64,000 bases of DNA from Paludibacteraceae bacterium (GTDB lineage: Bacteria; Bacteroidota; Bacteroidia; Bacteroidales; Paludibacteraceae): NCBI GenBank assembly GCA_017938155.1, contig JAGBCD010000038.1, forward strand, positions 1 to 64,000. The letters are read 5' to 3'. The translations under genes and the position numbers were made by a program. Positions 20,971 to 29,772 of this stretch are shown here, piece by piece. The notes beneath the pieces are model-generated. The model saw only the letters and a program-made list of their open reading frames with translations, did no database searches and was not told where the DNA came from. Within the stretch, counting starts at the first letter, position 1. The number at the start of each line of letters is the position of its first letter.

Positions 20971-21588
20971 TTACTTGTTAATAATGACGATTGAATTTTT
21001 AGCACCTGGAATACTTCCCTTAACCATAATTAAGTTGTATTCAGGAATAACTTTAAGTACCACGAGGTTTTGTACAGTAACTCTGTCAGTACCCATGTGG
21101 CCAGCCATGCGAGTACCTGGGAAGATACGGCTTGGATAAGCACACGCACCTACAGAACCTGGTGCACGTAATCTGTCATCTTGACCGTGAGTAGATTGAC
21201 CTACACCACCGAAACCATGACGTTTTACAACACCTTGAAAACCTTTACCTTTGGAAGTACCTACTACGTCCACGTATGAGTTTTCCTCAAACATGTCCAC
21301 AGTCAAAGTATCTCCAAGCTTGACTTCTTGTTCGAATCCATCGAACTCAGCTAAGTGACGCATTGGTTGTACGCCCGCAGCTTTGAAGTGACCAGCTTCT
21401 GCTTTGTTGGTGTGTTTCTCGCTCTTTGGCATGAAACCAACTTGTACAGCTGCATAGCCATCCTTCTCAACTGTCTTGAGTTGGGTAACAACGCAAGGAC
21501 CAGCTTCAATAACGGTGCATGGGATATTTTTGCCATCAGCACCGAAAACGGATGTCATTCCGATTTTTTTACCTAATAATCCTGGCAT
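20971..21588 (-). CDS. rplC: 50S ribosomal protein L3
   Basis: 205 aa. Early assembly protein reaching the peptidyl transferase centre. [13 protein letters not shown] at the N-terminus and the central loop [15 protein letters not shown]...THG, then [15 protein letters not shown], are diagnostic. A 111-bp spacer separates it from rpsJ. Confidence 0.98.
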   Translation of the reverse strand: MPGLLGKKIGMTSVFGADGKNIPCTVIEAGPCVVTQLKTVEKDGYAAVQVGFMPKSEKHTNKAEAGHFKAAGVQPMRHLAEFDGFEQEVKLGDTLTVDMFEENSYVDVVGTSKGKGFQGVVKRHGFGGVGQSTHGQDDRLRAPGSVGACAYPSRIFPGTRMAGHMGTDRVTVQNLVVLKVIPEYNLIMVKGSIPGAKNSIVIINK

Positions 21589-21699
21589 TTTTGCTGTGAT
21601 TAAAAAATTGTTAGTAATTATTATTTGATTACTCTCGCCCTCGGGAATCCGTGTCTTACGACCTTGTCTATCCGCGGGAAGTAATCCATTGTTAGTTTA

Positions 21700-22005
21700 T
21701 TACACTTTTATCTCTACTTCTACGCCACTTGCAAGTTCAAGTTTCATGAGCGCTTCAACAGTCTTTTGGTTTGAGCTATAGATGTCGATAAGACGTTTGT
21801 AGCTTGCCAATTCGAATTGCTCGCGTGATTTCTTGTTTACGAACGTTGAGCGGTTAACAGTAAAAATACGTTTGTGTGTTGGTAATGGAATTGGACCGCT
21901 AACAACAGCACCAGTAAGTTTAACAGTCTTTACGATCTTCTCAGCTGATTTATCAACCAAGTTGTGGTCGTAGGATTTGAGTTTAATGCGAATTTTTTGA
22001 CTCAT
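21700..22005 (-). CDS. rpsJ: 30S ribosomal protein S10
   Basis: 101 aa. Small-subunit head protein, also the NusE transcription factor. [18 protein letters not shown] and [29 protein letters not shown] are conserved. First gene of the S10 block; a 252-bp structured gap separates it from fusA. Confidence 0.98.
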   Translation of the reverse strand: MSQKIRIKLKSYDHNLVDKSAEKIVKTVKLTGAVVSGPIPLPTHKRIFTVNRSTFVNKKSREQFELASYKRLIDIYSSNQKTVEALMKLELASGVEVEIKV

Positions 22006-22061
22006 TGTTTTAATTTTTTAATAGTGTTTAATAATATTCCCTTTGCGCTCGTACACCTAAA

Positions 22062-22252
22062 GAGTCATTTGCTCAGATGACTCACACCATAGGGGTTGAT
22101 TACGTCCTATTATAAATAGGTATTTATGTGTGCGTGCACACTTGCACGCGTGAGTGAAGAGGTTTGAAGTATTAAGCGGCCCTTTGCTTAACCTTTTCGA
22201 ACTTTCGCTCGTTTTATTTTGATTCCTTCGCTCCGTAATGGAGCAAAGGAAT
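22062..22252 (-). other. structured fusA-rpsJ spacer (three hairpins)
   Basis: Between fusA and rpsJ lie no ORF but three inverted repeats: GAGTCAT (22062-22068) / ATGACTC (22077-22083); GCGTGCA (22132-22138) / TGCACGC (22143-22149); and ATTCCTTcGCTCC (22222-22234) / GGAGCaAAGGAAT (22240-22252) with one internal mismatch. The last sits 6 bp past the fusA stop. None has a good U-tract on the minus strand. This may be an S10-operon leader, an attenuator or an RNA-processing region. Confidence 0.5.
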
Positions 22253-22257
22253 GAAAT

Positions 22258-24372
22258 TTATACTAAGTCAGCACGTCCACCACACTCTGTAAGAACTGTT
22301 TTAGCGATAGCGCTTGAAACAGGTGCATAGTGTGAGAACTCCATGCTACTTGTTGCACGACCTGAAGTGATGGTACGCAATGCAGTTACATAACCGAACA
22401 TCTCGCTCAATGGAACTTTAGCTTTGATGATACGAGCACCTGTTCTTGCAGTATCCATACCTTCTACTTGACCACGACGTTTGTTCAAGTCACCGATAAC
22501 GTCACCCATGTTCTCCTCTGGAGTAACCACTTCCACTTTCATGACTGGCTCCATGAGAACTGGTTTAGCTTTTGCACATGCACTCTTGAATGCTATTTGT
22601 GCACAGATATCGAATGACAATTGGTCAGAGTCCACTGGGTGATAGCTACCATCCACAAGGGTAACTTTGAGTTTATCCATTGGGAAACCAGCCAAAATAC
22701 CATTCTTCATTGCAGTTTGGAAACCTTTCTCCACTGCAGGGATATACTCTTTTGGCACATTACCACCCTTAACAATATCCACAAATTGGAGTGAACCTTC
22801 AAAGTCATCATCTGCAGGTTCAACACGTACGATAATGTCAGCAAATTTACCACGGCCACCTGATTGTTTCTTATAGGTTTCGCGCAACTCTACAGGAGCA
22901 GAGATTGCCTCTCTATAAGCAACTTGAGGACGTCCTTGGTTACATTCTACCTTGAACTCACGTTTCAGACGGTCAATAATGATCTCAAGGTGAAGCTCAC
23001 CCATACCAGAGATTACAGTTTGACCTGTTTGCTCGTCAGTTTTAACAGTAAATGTTGGATCTTCTTCTGCCAATTTAGCGAGACCCACACCCAGTTTGTC
23101 AAGGTCTGCTTGACTCTTAGGCTCTACAGAGATACCAATCACTGGTGCTGGGAACTCAATAGATTCCAGAACGATTGGATTTTCTTCTGAGCATAACGTA
23201 TCACCTGTGCGGATATCCTTGAAACCAACACCAGCGCCTATATCACCTGCAGCAATGCAGTCAACAGGGTTTTGGTGATTGGAGTGCATTTGGAACAAAC
23301 GTGAAATACGCTCTCTCTTTCCAGAACGTGGATTGTAAACATATGAACCAGCCTCAAGTATACCACTATAAACACGGAAGTAGCACAAACGTCCTACATA
23401 TGGGTCGGTAGCAATCTTGAATGCCAATGCACACAAAGGCTCTGATTCATCTGGTTTACGTTCAGTATCCTCGCTCGTGCGCGGGTCCGTACCTTTAATA
23501 ACTGGTGTATCCAATGGACTTGGCAAGTATGCACATACTGCATCAAGCATTGTTTGAACACCTTTGTTCTTAAAGCTTGAACCACAAATTACAGGGAAGA
23601 TATTCAAGCCAACAGTACCCTTGCGGATAGCAGCTCTGATTTCATCTTCTGTAATGCTATCAGGATCAGAGAAGTATTTCTCCATCAAATTATCATCAAA
23701 CTCAGCACAAGCATCAAGCATTTTCTCGCGCCATTCTTTTGCCTCTTCGAGCAAATCAGCTGGAATCTCCTCTTCAACATATTGTGACCCCATGCTCTCA
23801 TCACGCCATATAACGGCTTTCATCTTCACAAGGTCAACAACACCAGTAAATGTTTCCTCTGCACCAATAGGAATTTGGATAGGACATGGAGACGCACCAA
23901 GAACCTCTTTGATTTGAGTAACCACATCAAAGAAGTTGGCTCCTGAGCGGTCCATTTTATTCACATAGCATAAACGTGGAACGTTGTATTTATCTGCTTG
24001 TCTCCAAACTGTCTCTGATTGTGGTTGTACACCACCTACTGCACAGAATGCTGCTACAGCACCATCCAAGATACGCAATGAACGTTCTACCTCTACAGTG
24101 AAGTCCACGTGACCCGGAGTGTCAATCAAGTTAAACTTATACTTGTTACCAGCATAATTCCAGAAAACAGTTGTAGCAGCAGAAGTGATAGTAATACCAC
24201 GCTCTTGCTCTTGTGCCATCCAGTCCATAGTTGCAGCACCATCATGAACTTCACCAATTTTGTGAGTCAATCCAGTGTAAAACAAGATACGTTCTGAAGT
24301 AGTTGTTTTACCAGCATCAATGTGCGCCATGATGCCGATGTTTCTATTAAATTTTAAATCGTGCTTTGCCAT
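22258..24372 (-). CDS. fusA: translation elongation factor G
   Basis: 704 aa. GTPase that moves tRNAs and mRNA during elongation and helps recycle ribosomes. Domain [10 protein letters not shown] (16-24), [11 protein letters not shown] switch [14 protein letters not shown]; domains II-V follow, with the loop [13 protein letters not shown] near the C-terminus. Full length, with no inserts. It lies between rpsG (35 bp) and the S10 block; no tuf gene follows. Confidence 0.99.
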   Translation of the reverse strand: MAKHDLKFNRNIGIMAHIDAGKTTTSERILFYTGLTHKIGEVHDGAATMDWMAQEQERGITITSAATTVFWNYAGNKYKFNLIDTPGHVDFTVEVERSLRILDGAVAAFCAVGGVQPQSETVWRQADKYNVPRLCYVNKMDRSGANFFDVVTQIKEVLGASPCPIQIPIGAEETFTGVVDLVKMKAVIWRDESMGSQYVEEEIPADLLEEAKEWREKMLDACAEFDDNLMEKYFSDPDSITEDEIRAAIRKGTVGLNIFPVICGSSFKNKGVQTMLDAVCAYLPSPLDTPVIKGTDPRTSEDTERKPDESEPLCALAFKIATDPYVGRLCYFRVYSGILEAGSYVYNPRSGKRERISRLFQMHSNHQNPVDCIAAGDIGAGVGFKDIRTGDTLCSEENPIVLESIEFPAPVIGISVEPKSQADLDKLGVGLAKLAEEDPTFTVKTDEQTGQTVISGMGELHLEIIIDRLKREFKVECNQGRPQVAYREAISAPVELRETYKKQSGGRGKFADIIVRVEPADDDFEGSLQFVDIVKGGNVPKEYIPAVEKGFQTAMKNGILAGFPMDKLKVTLVDGSYHPVDSDQLSFDICAQIAFKSACAKAKPVLMEPVMKVEVVTPEENMGDVIGDLNKRRGQVEGMDTARTGARIIKAKVPLSEMFGYVTALRTITSGRATSSMEFSHYAPVSSAIAKTVLTECGGRADLV

Positions 24373-24407
24373 CTTTTTTTATAGACAAACTAATACCTGA
24401 TTAATAA

Positions 24408-24884
24408 TTAAAAACGGAAGTGTGCGAATGCACGGTTAGCTTCCGCCATACGGTGCATATCTTCTTTACGCTTGAATGCACCACCTTGGTTGTTATAAGC
24501 ATCTAAAATCTCAGCAGCCAACTTCTCAGCCATTGAGTGACCTCCACGTTTGCGAGCGAAGAGAATCATATTCTTCATAGAGATTGACTCTTTACGATCA
24601 GCACGAATCTCGGTAGGAACTTGGAAAGTTGCACCACCAATACGTTTTGATTTCACCTCTACCAATGGAGTGATGTTATCAAGAGCTTGTTTCCAAACCT
24701 CAAGAGGAGTTTTCTCCTCAGCTTTGAATTTCTTCTCAACAACATCCAATGCGGTATAGAATACACTGTAAGCAGTATTCTTTTTACCATCAAGCATTAG
24801 GTGGTTTACAAACTTAGCCACCATTACCTCACCAAATACTGGATCTGGAAGGATTACTCGTTTTTTTGGTTTTGCTTTTCTCAT
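24408..24884 (-). CDS. rpsG: 30S ribosomal protein S7
   Basis: 158 aa. Primary 16S binder of the head and, in E. coli, translational regulator of the str operon. [33 protein letters not shown] and [19 protein letters not shown] are conserved. A 183-bp gap without ORF lies between rpsL and this gene. Confidence 0.98.
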   Translation of the reverse strand: MRKAKPKKRVILPDPVFGEVMVAKFVNHLMLDGKKNTAYSVFYTALDVVEKKFKAEEKTPLEVWKQALDNITPLVEVKSKRIGGATFQVPTEIRADRKESISMKNMILFARKRGGHSMAEKLAAEILDAYNNQGGAFKRKEDMHRMAEANRAFAHFRF

Positions 24885-25067
24885 TGTTTTGTTTTTGTTT
24901 TTTTGTTGATTGTCTTAACTTCAGCAGGTTTCTTCAGCATTCCAACCTTAGGATTTTCAAAATTCAGTTATCGCACTTACTCTATCCTGCTTACTCAACC
25001 GATCAACCCATTAATACTCTGTCCCAAATATGGAACTTTTAGTTAGTTTTCTTGTTAGAACTTTGAA

Positions 25068-25448
25068 TTACTTTTTAGCTTTAGGACGCTTAGCTCCATA
25101 TTTGCTACGACGTTGCAAACGATTTGCCACACCTGCGGTATCCAATGTACCACGTACTACGTGATAACGTACACCTGGAAGGTCTTTTACACGACCACCA
25201 CGCACCATAACGATGCTGTGCTCTTGCAAGTTATGTCCTTCACCTGGAATGTATGCGTTCACTTCCTTTTGATTCGTCAAACGAACACGAGCCACCTTAC
25301 GCATTGCGGAATTAGGCTTTTTAGGAGTAGTTGTGTAAACACGCACACAAACGCCACGACGTTGTGGGCAGCTGTCCAAAGCTGGACTTTTGCTCTTGTC
25401 AATAAGTTCTGCTCTTCCTTTTCTAACTAATTGTTGAATTGTAGGCAT
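25068..25448 (-). CDS. rpsL: 30S ribosomal protein S12
   Basis: 126 aa. Decoding-centre protein. [38 protein letters not shown] (the first streptomycin-resistance Lys lies in TTPKKPNS) and [16 protein letters not shown] are all present. First gene of the 18-kb ribosomal run; the promoter is 117 bp upstream. Confidence 0.99.
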   Translation of the reverse strand: MPTIQQLVRKGRAELIDKSKSPALDSCPQRRGVCVRVYTTTPKKPNSAMRKVARVRLTNQKEVNAYIPGEGHNLQEHSIVMVRGGRVKDLPGVRYHVVRGTLDTAGVANRLQRRSKYGAKRPKAKK

Positions 25449-25564
25449 CTTAACTTGTTTAATTGGTTATTAATAAATTTTACTTCTCGTTTCTCGCTGC
25501 CATTCGGTCGCATCACGCATGCGCTACGCCCACGCGTGAGACTTCATTGCCGCGAAAAAGCGTG

Positions 25565-25596
25565 CAAAGATACGACTTTTTCTTTAATTGCACAAA
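25565..25596 (-). promoter_or_regulatory. main promoter of the str-S10-spc-alpha run
   Basis: Minus strand TTTG (25596-25593), 20-bp spacer, TATCTTTG (25572-25565). The 110-nt leader to rpsL includes a GC-rich inverted repeat TCACGC (25512-25517) with GCGTGA near 25533-25538, in front of the S12 start. In the 25449-25856 gap I see only this promoter and leader and the divergent nitroreductase promoter. Confidence 0.8.
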
Positions 25597-25776
25597 TATT
25601 TATACAAAAAAGTGATATTTCTTCTCAAAAATACCAAAAAAATATAAAATGTCATGTCAAGATTGCAAAATTATCCTTTTGTTTCAAGATTTCTACTCTC
25701 TTGGTTGTATGAGGTCGAAAAGGAATAATCTCGTTCATTCATTTCAAATATTTTTCACTAAATGCATGGCTACAAA

Positions 25777-25808
25777 TTTGTACATTTGAAAAAAAAGTAA
25801 TACTTTCG
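25777..25808 (+). promoter_or_regulatory. promoter of the nitroreductase-like lipoprotein gene
   Basis: TTTG at 25777-25780, 20-bp spacer, TACTTTCG at 25801-25808. One mismatch to TAnnTTTG. Confidence 0.65.
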
Positions 25809-25856
25809 CACTGAATTTATATCACATTTATTATTCATCATTTAATCATGCATTCT

Positions 25857-26480
25857 ATGAAAAAGACTTTTCTTTTGACTTTTGCTCTGTTAGGCATTTT
25901 ATTGATGGGTTGTACTCCAACTCCAGCAAACAACGACCCTATGAACAATGAGACCATCAACACGATTATGGCACGCCGCAGCATCCGCCAGTACCATTCT
26001 CTTACCGTGGCACGAGACACAATGATGCAGATTATGACTTGCGGAATCAACGCCGCTAATGGTCAAAACAAACAATCATGGGAGGTGCGTATCGTGGACA
26101 ATCCAAGTACTATGCAACACATTCAAGATCTGATGGTTACAGGTAACCCTACTCTCCAAGCTGACATGGTTCGTGGTTGCATGAGAGGGGCTCCCGTAAT
26201 GGCATTTATTGCACGTGATTTGGGATATGATTTCTCCGCTTATGACTGTGGTCTTTTGGCAGGCAATATGATGCTCGCCGCTCAATCATTAGGCGTAGGT
26301 TCAATATGCTTAGGAAGCCCTGTTCGTTTCATCAATCAAGCAGACAACAGCACCGAGATACTTGCCTTGCTTAACTTGAGCGAAAACTACGAGTTGTGCC
26401 TTTGTGTCGGTTTTGGTTATGCCAACGAATCTCCCGCTGCCAAACCGCGTGACATCAACAAAGTGCAATATATTGACTAA
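25857..26480 (+). CDS. nitroreductase-family lipoprotein
   Basis: 207 aa. A lipoprotein signal peptide (MKKTFLLTF... lipobox LMGC, Cys near residue 19) precedes a nitroreductase (NfsA/FRase-like) FMN-binding domain: ARRSIRQYHS at the domain start, the NAANGQNKQSWEVRIV segment, and the late GLLAGNMMLAAQSLGVGSICLGSPV block. Such enzymes use FMN and NAD(P)H; their physiological substrates are often unknown. Location outside the cytoplasm is unusual for a flavin enzyme of this family but common in Bacteroidota. An ATG three codons upstream is equally possible as the start. It has its own promoter and the shared terminator at 26557-26583. Confidence 0.85.
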   Translation: MKKTFLLTFALLGILLMGCTPTPANNDPMNNETINTIMARRSIRQYHSLTVARDTMMQIMTCGINAANGQNKQSWEVRIVDNPSTMQHIQDLMVTGNPTLQADMVRGCMRGAPVMAFIARDLGYDFSAYDCGLLAGNMMLAAQSLGVGSICLGSPVRFINQADNSTEILALLNLSENYELCLCVGFGYANESPAAKPRDINKVQYID

Positions 26481-26556
26481 CCATATGCGCCTGCCGCACT
26501 ACTAATCTTGAACGCCACTATTTCCACGCAACAAGAGCGTATTGAAGAACAACAAA

Positions 26557-26583
26557 CTCGCTATCACGTCAATTGATAGCGAG
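26557..26583. terminator. bidirectional terminator
   Basis: Perfect 10-bp stem CTCGCTATCA (26557-26566) / TGATAGCGAG (26574-26583), 7-nt loop, AACAAA before and TTTATTATT after. It sits between the convergent nitroreductase and PH-domain genes. Confidence 0.85.
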
Positions 26584-26606
26584 TTTATTATTATGATTTA
26601 TTCTAC

Positions 26607-27101
26607 TTATTTCTCCTCTACTGGTGCAATGAGTTCAAAGACACTACAATCTTTGACACTTACCACAATGGGGCGTTTAGTTTTACGGGTGATTATGCAT
26701 ACATCCGAAGGGTCTGTTATGGCAGAGAAATGCTTGCCACATTGCGAGCATGTAAACAGGCCCACATTACCAAAAAACATCCCCATTCCCACAATACGAT
26801 AAGAAGTAATGCCTCGAGAATAGTGTTCTATTGACACCACTTCATCCTTCGGCACATGTATTCTCCAACCCAATAGGCGCACACAGATAGCATCAGCTGT
26901 TACCACTACCTTGTAGGGTATCATGCAAACAGAAACAAGCATGGTTAGACCCAAAATCACAAGTATCAGAACCGTATTAGATTCCCCAAGCGACGACTGT
27001 TTGAACAATAAAAAGTAAAACACATAAGCAACCAAAAGTATGACCAAGATAGTGAGGACTTTGATTGCATTCGTCATCGGAAGAAAGGGAGTTGTTTTCA
27101 T
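26607..27101 (-). CDS. PH-domain-like membrane protein
   Basis: 164 aa. Two membrane helices (about 13-32 and 43-63) are followed by a cytosolic domain with a bacterial PH-domain pattern: VVVTADAICVRLLGWRIHVPKDEVVSIE, i.e. beta strands including an L-x-G-W-x-I-x-x-x-x-I/V-x-x-I element. It also holds a C-x-x-C-G pair (CSQCGK) that might bind metal. No function is known for this arrangement. It has its own promoter at 27130-27160. Confidence 0.7.
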   Translation of the reverse strand: MKTTPFLPMTNAIKVLTILVILLVAYVFYFLLFKQSSLGESNTVLILVILGLTMLVSVCMIPYKVVVTADAICVRLLGWRIHVPKDEVVSIEHYSRGITSYRIVGMGMFFGNVGLFTCSQCGKHFSAITDPSDVCIITRKTKRPIVVSVKDCSVFELIAPVEEK

Positions 27102-27129
27102 AATATATTATTTGGTTGTGAATGAGTGA

Positions 27130-27160
27130 CAAAGGTAAAGAAATTTCTTGAGTCCACAAA
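27130..27160 (-). promoter_or_regulatory. promoter of the PH-domain protein gene
   Basis: Minus strand TTTG (27160-27157), 19-bp spacer, TACCTTTG (27137-27130), 28 bp before the ATG. Confidence 0.8.
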
Positions 27161-27187
27161 AAAAACACTTCTTTTTTTCTCCAAAAT

Positions 27188-27218
27188 TTTGCCATATAGA
27201 TAAAAAGTACTACCTTTG
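27188..27218 (+). promoter_or_regulatory. promoter of the cobalamin-riboswitch transcript
   Basis: TTTG at 27188-27191, 19-bp spacer, TACCTTTG at 27211-27218, just upstream of the riboswitch fold. Confidence 0.8.
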
Positions 27219-27229
27219 CATTGCATTCA

Positions 27230-27420
27230 GTGAAAGAGCACCCCACTCGCCCACGAGGCTCGTCGGGGACTCGCTTAGGGAAGCAGGTGAGAGTCCTGCA
27301 CAGTCCCGCTGCTGTGATTCGCAATCCGATGTTCAAATTCTTATAAGTCACTGGTTCTTAGCGAACTGGGAAGGCTGAACAAAAGGAGCGATAAGTCAGA
27401 AGACCTGCTGCGTGCCGTAA
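27230..27420 (+). ncRNA. cobalamin (B12) riboswitch
   Basis: Conserved blocks occur in the right order: AGGGAAGCAGGTGAGAGTCC near 27278-27297, CAGTCCCGCTGCTGTGA near 27301-27317, AAGTCACTGG near 27345-27354, CTGGGAAGGCTGAAC near 27367-27381, and the B12 box region AGTCAGAAGACCTGC near 27396-27410. This is the class-I (adenosylcobalamin-type) aptamer core. In this phylum such switches normally control B12 uptake genes. The first downstream gene I trust, the DUF4465 protein, starts about 690 nt later, an unusually long distance; no expression-platform hairpin is obvious within 50 nt of the aptamer. Exact ends are approximate. Confidence 0.93.
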
Positions 27421-27593
27421 ACTGCGTTAGTTGAAAAGTTTCAAGGTTTCAGAGTTGAATTTGAAATAGCCCTTAAGGGCGTGAAACATTGAACACTTTA
27501 ACTTTCATAGTTTGCGAAGTTGAACGCTCTCGGGGAATCGAGCCAACGACAATGACGCAAAGGTTTCAATATGATGTACTGCACGCTTGCGTG

Positions 27594-27623
27594 CGTATGC
27601 TTGACAGGTTAGACAAGCATACG
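27594..27623 (+). other. 10-bp perfect hairpin in the cobalamin leader
   Basis: CGTATGCTTG (27594-27603) / CAAGCATACG (27614-27623), loop of 10. Followed by AATTCTTTATG, only weakly U-rich, and just upstream of the ATG of a Cys-rich small ORF. Possible processing, translation-control or weak termination element. Confidence 0.5.
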
Positions 27624-27631
27624 AATTCTTT

Positions 27632-27814
27632 ATGTCCGATGGTCAGCGGTTTCATTCTTCATGGGTTTTCTTACCACTTAGCAGCCGACCATCAACCTGC
27701 CATGTCGATTATGTTCAGCAACAAGATTGCACCCAATGTAGTCAACGATTAGATTGCAAAACATGTTGCCTAATTTCTAAAAGACTTCATCGTTTTTGGA
27801 GTACAGAAGAATAG
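27632..27814 (+). CDS. possible small Cys-rich protein in the cobalamin leader
   Basis: 60-aa ORF, unrecognised. The C-terminal half is Cys-rich: one Cys near residue 23, then D-C-x-x-C-x5-D-C-x-x-C-C, then a basic K-R-L-H-R-F-W stretch. This spacing looks like a metal or Fe-S site rather than random translation. It may be a genuine B12-controlled small protein, the remnant of a larger gene lost from between the riboswitch and DUF4465, or chance. The N-terminal 20 residues have no recognisable character, and it lies inside the inverted repeat of 27671-27846. Confidence 0.3.
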   Translation: MSDGQRFHSSWVFLPLSSRPSTCHVDYVQQQDCTQCSQRLDCKTCCLISKRLHRFWSTEE

Positions 27815-27846
27815 GACGAAATCGGATGGTCGGCTCTTAGTGGTTA
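27638..27846 (+). other. competing inverted repeats in the cobalamin leader
   Basis: GATGGTC occurs at 27638-27644 and again within GATGGTCGGCT at 27825-27835. The segment between them carries AGCCGACCATC (27683-27693), complementary to both. Pairing with the left copy gives a 7-bp helix; pairing with the right copy gives 11 bp plus a partial extension (ACCACTTAG against CTTAGTGGT). The two helices exclude each other, the layout expected of a switching leader. Confidence 0.45.
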
Positions 27847-27937
27847 TATGACAAGATAGGCTTAAGACAACGTAATATTTCGCAAGAAATGTTTGCTCAT
27901 AGCATGCACGTTTTTTATTCGACATGCTCACCTACCC

Positions 27938-27970
27938 CAAGGGTATAACAAGGGTATAGCAAGGGTATAC
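27938..27970 (+). repeat. three 11-bp tandem repeats CAAGGGTATAN
   Basis: CAAGGGTATAA (27938-27948), CAAGGGTATAG (27949-27959), CAAGGGTATAC (27960-27970). They differ only at the last base. They lie 140 bp before the DUF4465 start, in gene-free DNA. Confidence 0.9.
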
Positions 27971-28109
27971 GATTTTCAGGTAAAAAAACGGACGAAATAT
28001 GAGTTTGACAAGCGAAATAAATTCTGCGTCACGAGGCAAAGAGTTGTGAAATCGTTTTATCTTGTAAAATGAGATATAATCATTGTTTAACCACAAAATT
28101 ATTAACGAC

Positions 28110-29081
28110 ATGAAGAAAATTATTCTTTTTGTAGCATTATGCTTGATGAATGTAGTTCTTAATGCACAGGACTACGAGTTACGAACCCTGACATTTGAAG
28201 ATGCTGATGCCAAGTTTGCGCCCTACACCCTCGAGTATGCCAACAAAACCATCTCCAAATGGTCCGATTTGGTAGATGACGCACAGTACAATGGTACCTT
28301 AACTTACAACATGAATGGTGGCACCTACCATTGGTGTGACGAAAACAACACGTTGTTGCAACACAGTTTCACTACTCCTTATTGGGGAGGAGGGCATGCT
28401 ATCTCCAACTACACCAGTAATGGTTTCTCCAACGAGGATCTTCCTGCTGGAACGTACGGATGGTATGAAGTACAATTTGCCACATTAACTGGAGGTAATG
28501 ATAGCTCCGCTAACTTCTGCGTTCACATGGGTTATGTGGACTTTTTCAATTCAGGTATGAATCCAGATGCCACATTGCAAGCCATCCGTTTTGCAGATGG
28601 CATCTCACGTGTCATTGACCATATGTATGTAACGAATATCTGCTATGTACTCAATTCCCTTGTTTATGGCGACGGGTTCTGCCCTCCAGCAGGTGAGAAT
28701 AGCAAACTCGAGATTGTCGCCATTGGGCAAGACATCAACGGAAACGAAATCTCTCGTACTACGTTTGCGCTCTGCAACACAAAGAATGACATTGTCACTA
28801 CATGGAAGAAATGGGATTTATCTGTTTTGGGAAAAGTTGCTTCCGTCGCATTCAATTTCGAAGCATCAGAAGATTTGATAGGCGCTTATGGTCTCAACTG
28901 CCCTGCCTATTTTGCATACGATGACGTTGCAGTGCGTTTTGACAAAGGTGAAACGACTTCTATATCCAATGTACAACATAGCGCAAATAACACCGCCAAA
29001 GTTATCTTACATGGCACACAAATACTCATCCTGCGAGATGGCAAAACATACAACGTTACGGGGCAAGAGATAAAACACTAA
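28110..29081 (+). CDS. DUF4465 secreted protein, possible B12-binding (BtuH-like)
   Basis: 323 aa. A signal peptide (MKKIILFVALCLMNVVLNA, cleaved near NAQ) without a lipobox Cys, then a DUF4465 domain (about 25-285): LTFEDADAKF, the aromatic region TYHWCDENN and YWGGGHAISNY, and the late FAYDDVAVRF. The C-terminus ends with ILRDGKTYNVTGQEIKH, a short tail resembling cut-down type-IX-sorting ends. I recall that DUF4465 occurs in surface B12-binding proteins (BtuH) of gut Bacteroides; the cobalamin riboswitch upstream supports B12 capture here. The lack of a lipid anchor differs from that model. The start at 28110 is set by the signal peptide. A terminator follows. Confidence 0.75.
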   Translation: MKKIILFVALCLMNVVLNAQDYELRTLTFEDADAKFAPYTLEYANKTISKWSDLVDDAQYNGTLTYNMNGGTYHWCDENNTLLQHSFTTPYWGGGHAISNYTSNGFSNEDLPAGTYGWYEVQFATLTGGNDSSANFCVHMGYVDFFNSGMNPDATLQAIRFADGISRVIDHMYVTNICYVLNSLVYGDGFCPPAGENSKLEIVAIGQDINGNEISRTTFALCNTKNDIVTTWKKWDLSVLGKVASVAFNFEASEDLIGAYGLNCPAYFAYDDVAVRFDKGETTSISNVQHSANNTAKVILHGTQILILRDGKTYNVTGQEIKH

Positions 29082-29092
29082 TGCCCCATAAG

Positions 29093-29134
29093 AAAGACTC
29101 TCTCCTCGTTTAGGCAAAGCAGGAGAGAGTCTTT
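29093..29134. terminator. bidirectional terminator
   Basis: Perfect 14-bp stem AAAGACTCTCTCCT (29093-29106) / AGGAGAGAGTCTTT (29121-29134), 14-nt loop, U-rich on both sides. It separates convergent DUF4465 and GNAT genes. Confidence 0.92.
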
Positions 29135-29135
29135 T

Positions 29136-29699
29136 CTATTTTATCGCATACAAGTGATATTCTTCATTAAAAATAGTTATTGTGCGCTGGTATCTGAATC
29201 CTAATTGGCGATACAGTTTTTGAGCTGTATTCATCGGTTCTACAGCCAATGTGACGGCAGGGATGTGAAGTTGGCTTGCCACGTTTTTGGCATGCTCAAT
29301 CAATGCAGTGCCTACCCCTTGATTACGGTAAGGTTCTGCTACCGACAAACTATCGATATAAAACTCTCCTGGTTGCGCCTCATCTTCCATATCGTCCCAA
29401 CCGACACCAAAGGCCACATCAAACAATGACTTCAATTGCGGGTACATTCGGTCTCGCTGTTCGCGGTAGTGTTCGCCATCTACAGCAATCATCATACCAG
29501 CTATTAAGCCATTGACCTCGGCTATAAACGTATTGGTGTAGCTATAATGGGTATTGGGTTGCGCACATACATCCTGTAAGACTTCTATCCATTGCGTATG
29601 TAATTGTTCGTCCTCTTCTTTGTCCAATAAAAAGGCACGATATATCCCTTCAGCTATGAAGAGAACATCATCCACCAATGCACGACGTATTGTAATCAT
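29136..29699 (-). CDS. GNAT-family N-acetyltransferase
   Basis: 187 aa, single GNAT domain. The acetyl-CoA loop motif A is clear near residues 118-135 (VAEPYRNQGVGTALIEHA, pattern R/Q-x-x-G-x-G/A), followed by LAVEPMNTAQKLYRQLGFRYQRT. The acceptor is unknown; a small molecule or N-terminal amine is typical. Monocistronic with its own promoter (29721-29752). Confidence 0.9.
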   Translation of the reverse strand: MITIRRALVDDVLFIAEGIYRAFLLDKEEDEQLHTQWIEVLQDVCAQPNTHYSYTNTFIAEVNGLIAGMMIAVDGEHYREQRDRMYPQLKSLFDVAFGVGWDDMEDEAQPGEFYIDSLSVAEPYRNQGVGTALIEHAKNVASQLHIPAVTLAVEPMNTAQKLYRQLGFRYQRTITIFNEEYHLYAIK

Positions 29700-29720
29700 A
29701 ACTCTAACTGTTTAAGTACG

Positions 29721-29752
29721 CAAAGGTAGCACTTTTGATTGAATTCTACAAG
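29721..29752 (-). promoter_or_regulatory. promoter of the GNAT gene
   Basis: Minus strand CTTG (29752-29749), 20-bp spacer, TACCTTTG (29728-29721). Consensus -7, one mismatch at -33. Confidence 0.65.
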
Positions 29753-29772
29753 TTTTCATATGCGCCCTTGTA

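Noticed and set aside
27505..27545. Degenerate tRNA T-arm on the minus strand (GGCTCGATTCC)
   Set aside because: The flanking bases do not form the T stem or an acceptor stem.
27489..27752. 87-codon ORF in the cobalamin leader
   Set aside because: Composition looks random, it overlaps hairpins and the Cys-rich ORF in another frame, and no motif is seen.
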